From Dendrolimus kikuchii (taxonomy: Eukaryota; Arthropoda; Insecta; Lepidoptera; Lasiocampidae), in contig CM034406.1 in the NCBI GenBank assembly GCA_019925095.2, positions 6,860,388-6,924,387 on the forward strand: a stretch of DNA of 64,000 nucleotides, read 5' to 3'. Below the pieces are notes generated by a model that was not told the origin of the DNA, searched no databases, and saw nothing but the letters and a program-made list of their open reading frames with translations. Below, one piece after another: positions 63,185-64,000 of this stretch. Numbering within the stretch: the first letter of the stretch is position 1; every line of letters starts with the position of its first letter. The translations under genes were made by a program, and so were the position numbers.

Positions 63185-63260
63185 TCTATCTATTTTGAAC
63201 AATTTGGTAATTTTGGTCAATTTGGTTAATTTGGTAATTTTGGTAATTCTTATCATTTAT
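63185..63260. repeat. Short-period minisatellite (TTTGGTAAT-like)
   Basis: About seven loose repeats of 'ttggtaatt', complementary to the array at 62,325-62,475. Confidence 0.8.
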
Positions 63261-63359
63261 GTACTTTACAGATAGATAGACGGGGGATAAACTAAAACGG
63301 GTTGAAGTAGAGGATGAAACCTTGTATGGGAGACCAATTATTTCTCAAGTTTATACATA

Positions 63360-63465
63360 ACTTCACGCCAGTTCCCTTGCGGGGTAGGCACGAATAACAA
63401 AGCGCCATTTAGGCTTATTCTTACACACCTCACTTGCTTCTTTGACATTCATAACTCAAGTTTAT
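63360..63465 (-). mobile_element. LINE 3' end, minus strand
   Basis: The words 'cgccagttcccttgcggggt' and 'aggcacgaataacaaagcg' are the reverse complement of the tail of the LINE nested in the pogo element (51,550-51,615). Severely 5'-truncated. Confidence 0.8.
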
Positions 63466-63469
63466 AGAT

Positions 63470-64000
63470 ATAAAAATTCATCACCTATAAAAAAAATGCG
63501 ACAGTAACTCGATCTGTCTGTTTGTTAAGCCTTCACAGAAAAACTACTAGGAGTACTGGATCGGTTTTGCTGACATTTTGTTTAAATGTAGTTTTAATAT
63601 CGAAAATGGACATAAATACTTTTCATCCCGGGAGAAGGGATAGATTGCGATATAAAACGAAGTAAATTTTCCGGGGCAAATAGCACTAACTTCAAAATTT
63701 AATACAACGTAACCTGTAATACGCCTGCTGTTTAAACAAGAGGCACGCACTAGAGTTTGACCCGCAGCCCAGCGGCGGGGTAAACTCTAGTACTATAATC
63801 AATCTGTAAATGGTTCGAGTTTGTACGTTACGTTTAAAAATGTAAAAAATAAATCATGGGGGATAATTCGGACCGGGAGATTCCAAAATGCAATTTTTAG
63901 AATTTTTGTCTGTCTGTTTGTCTCTCTGTGTGTTAGAGTATCACGTAAAAACTACTGAACGGATTTAAATGCAATTCGAAACGGAGCTAGCTTATATCAC
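63470..64000. repeat. RTE-like fragment then family C, running off the window
   Basis: 63,470-63,700 has 'aaaactactaggagtactgg' and 'ccgggagaagggatag' words. From 63,790, family C words appear ('gggggataattcggaccggg', 'aaaactactgaacggattta') and continue to the edge. Confidence 0.45.

Overview
The window is AT-rich animal DNA, almost certainly from a moth or butterfly. It has small exons in long introns, GT-AG splice sites, lepidopteran-type SINE tails, degenerate RTE-like fragments ending in a 'cgcgggcagaagctagt'-like tail, and DD37D maT transposons. Nothing bacterial or viral was seen. All exon boundaries below come from splice signals, frame arithmetic and protein-family similarity read by eye; no alignment was run.

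Region 1 (about 1-2,100) is intergenic: an intact tRNA-derived SINE with a perfect 14-bp target duplication, and decayed repeats. Region 2 (2,109-40,587, + strand) is one gene, the orthologue of oxysterol-binding protein (OSBP). I could place every coding exon. Fourteen exon positions join in frame to a 784-residue protein with a PH domain, a coiled-coil segment, an FFAT motif and a C-terminal sterol/PI4P-binding ORD ending in CPDIF. The exon carrying the VSHHPP signature exists twice (31,041-31,214 and 32,163-32,336). Both copies are exactly 174 nt and phase 0 and they diverge in sequence, so alternative ORD versions are likely. Intron 4 holds two donor sites preceded by in-frame ATGs whose phase fits exon 5, which suggests a PH-less short form from an internal promoter.

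The introns are crowded with transposons. Two inverted maT copies flank exon 4, a DD82E-like (Sailor-type) element lies in intron 10, a perfect 112-bp inverted repeat lies just before exon 8, and short MITEs abut the acceptors of exons 12 and 14.

Region 3 (about 40,600-58,670) is intergenic between convergent genes. It holds a hAT-type MITE, fold-back elements, a 187-bp tandem duplication, and a 3.2-kb pogo-like transposon with a PHD-finger transposase pseudogene, itself split by a LINE insertion. Region 4 (58,674-62,016, - strand) is a second gene of four coding exons. It encodes a 509-residue, highly charged, probably disordered protein that I do not recognise. Its main exon is very GC-rich against the AT-rich background. 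Region 5 (62,017-64,000) is repeats: minisatellites, a GT microsatellite and LINE tails.

The two genes have no evident functional link. OSBP would act at ER-Golgi contact sites, exchanging sterol for PI4P through VAP binding by its FFAT motif.
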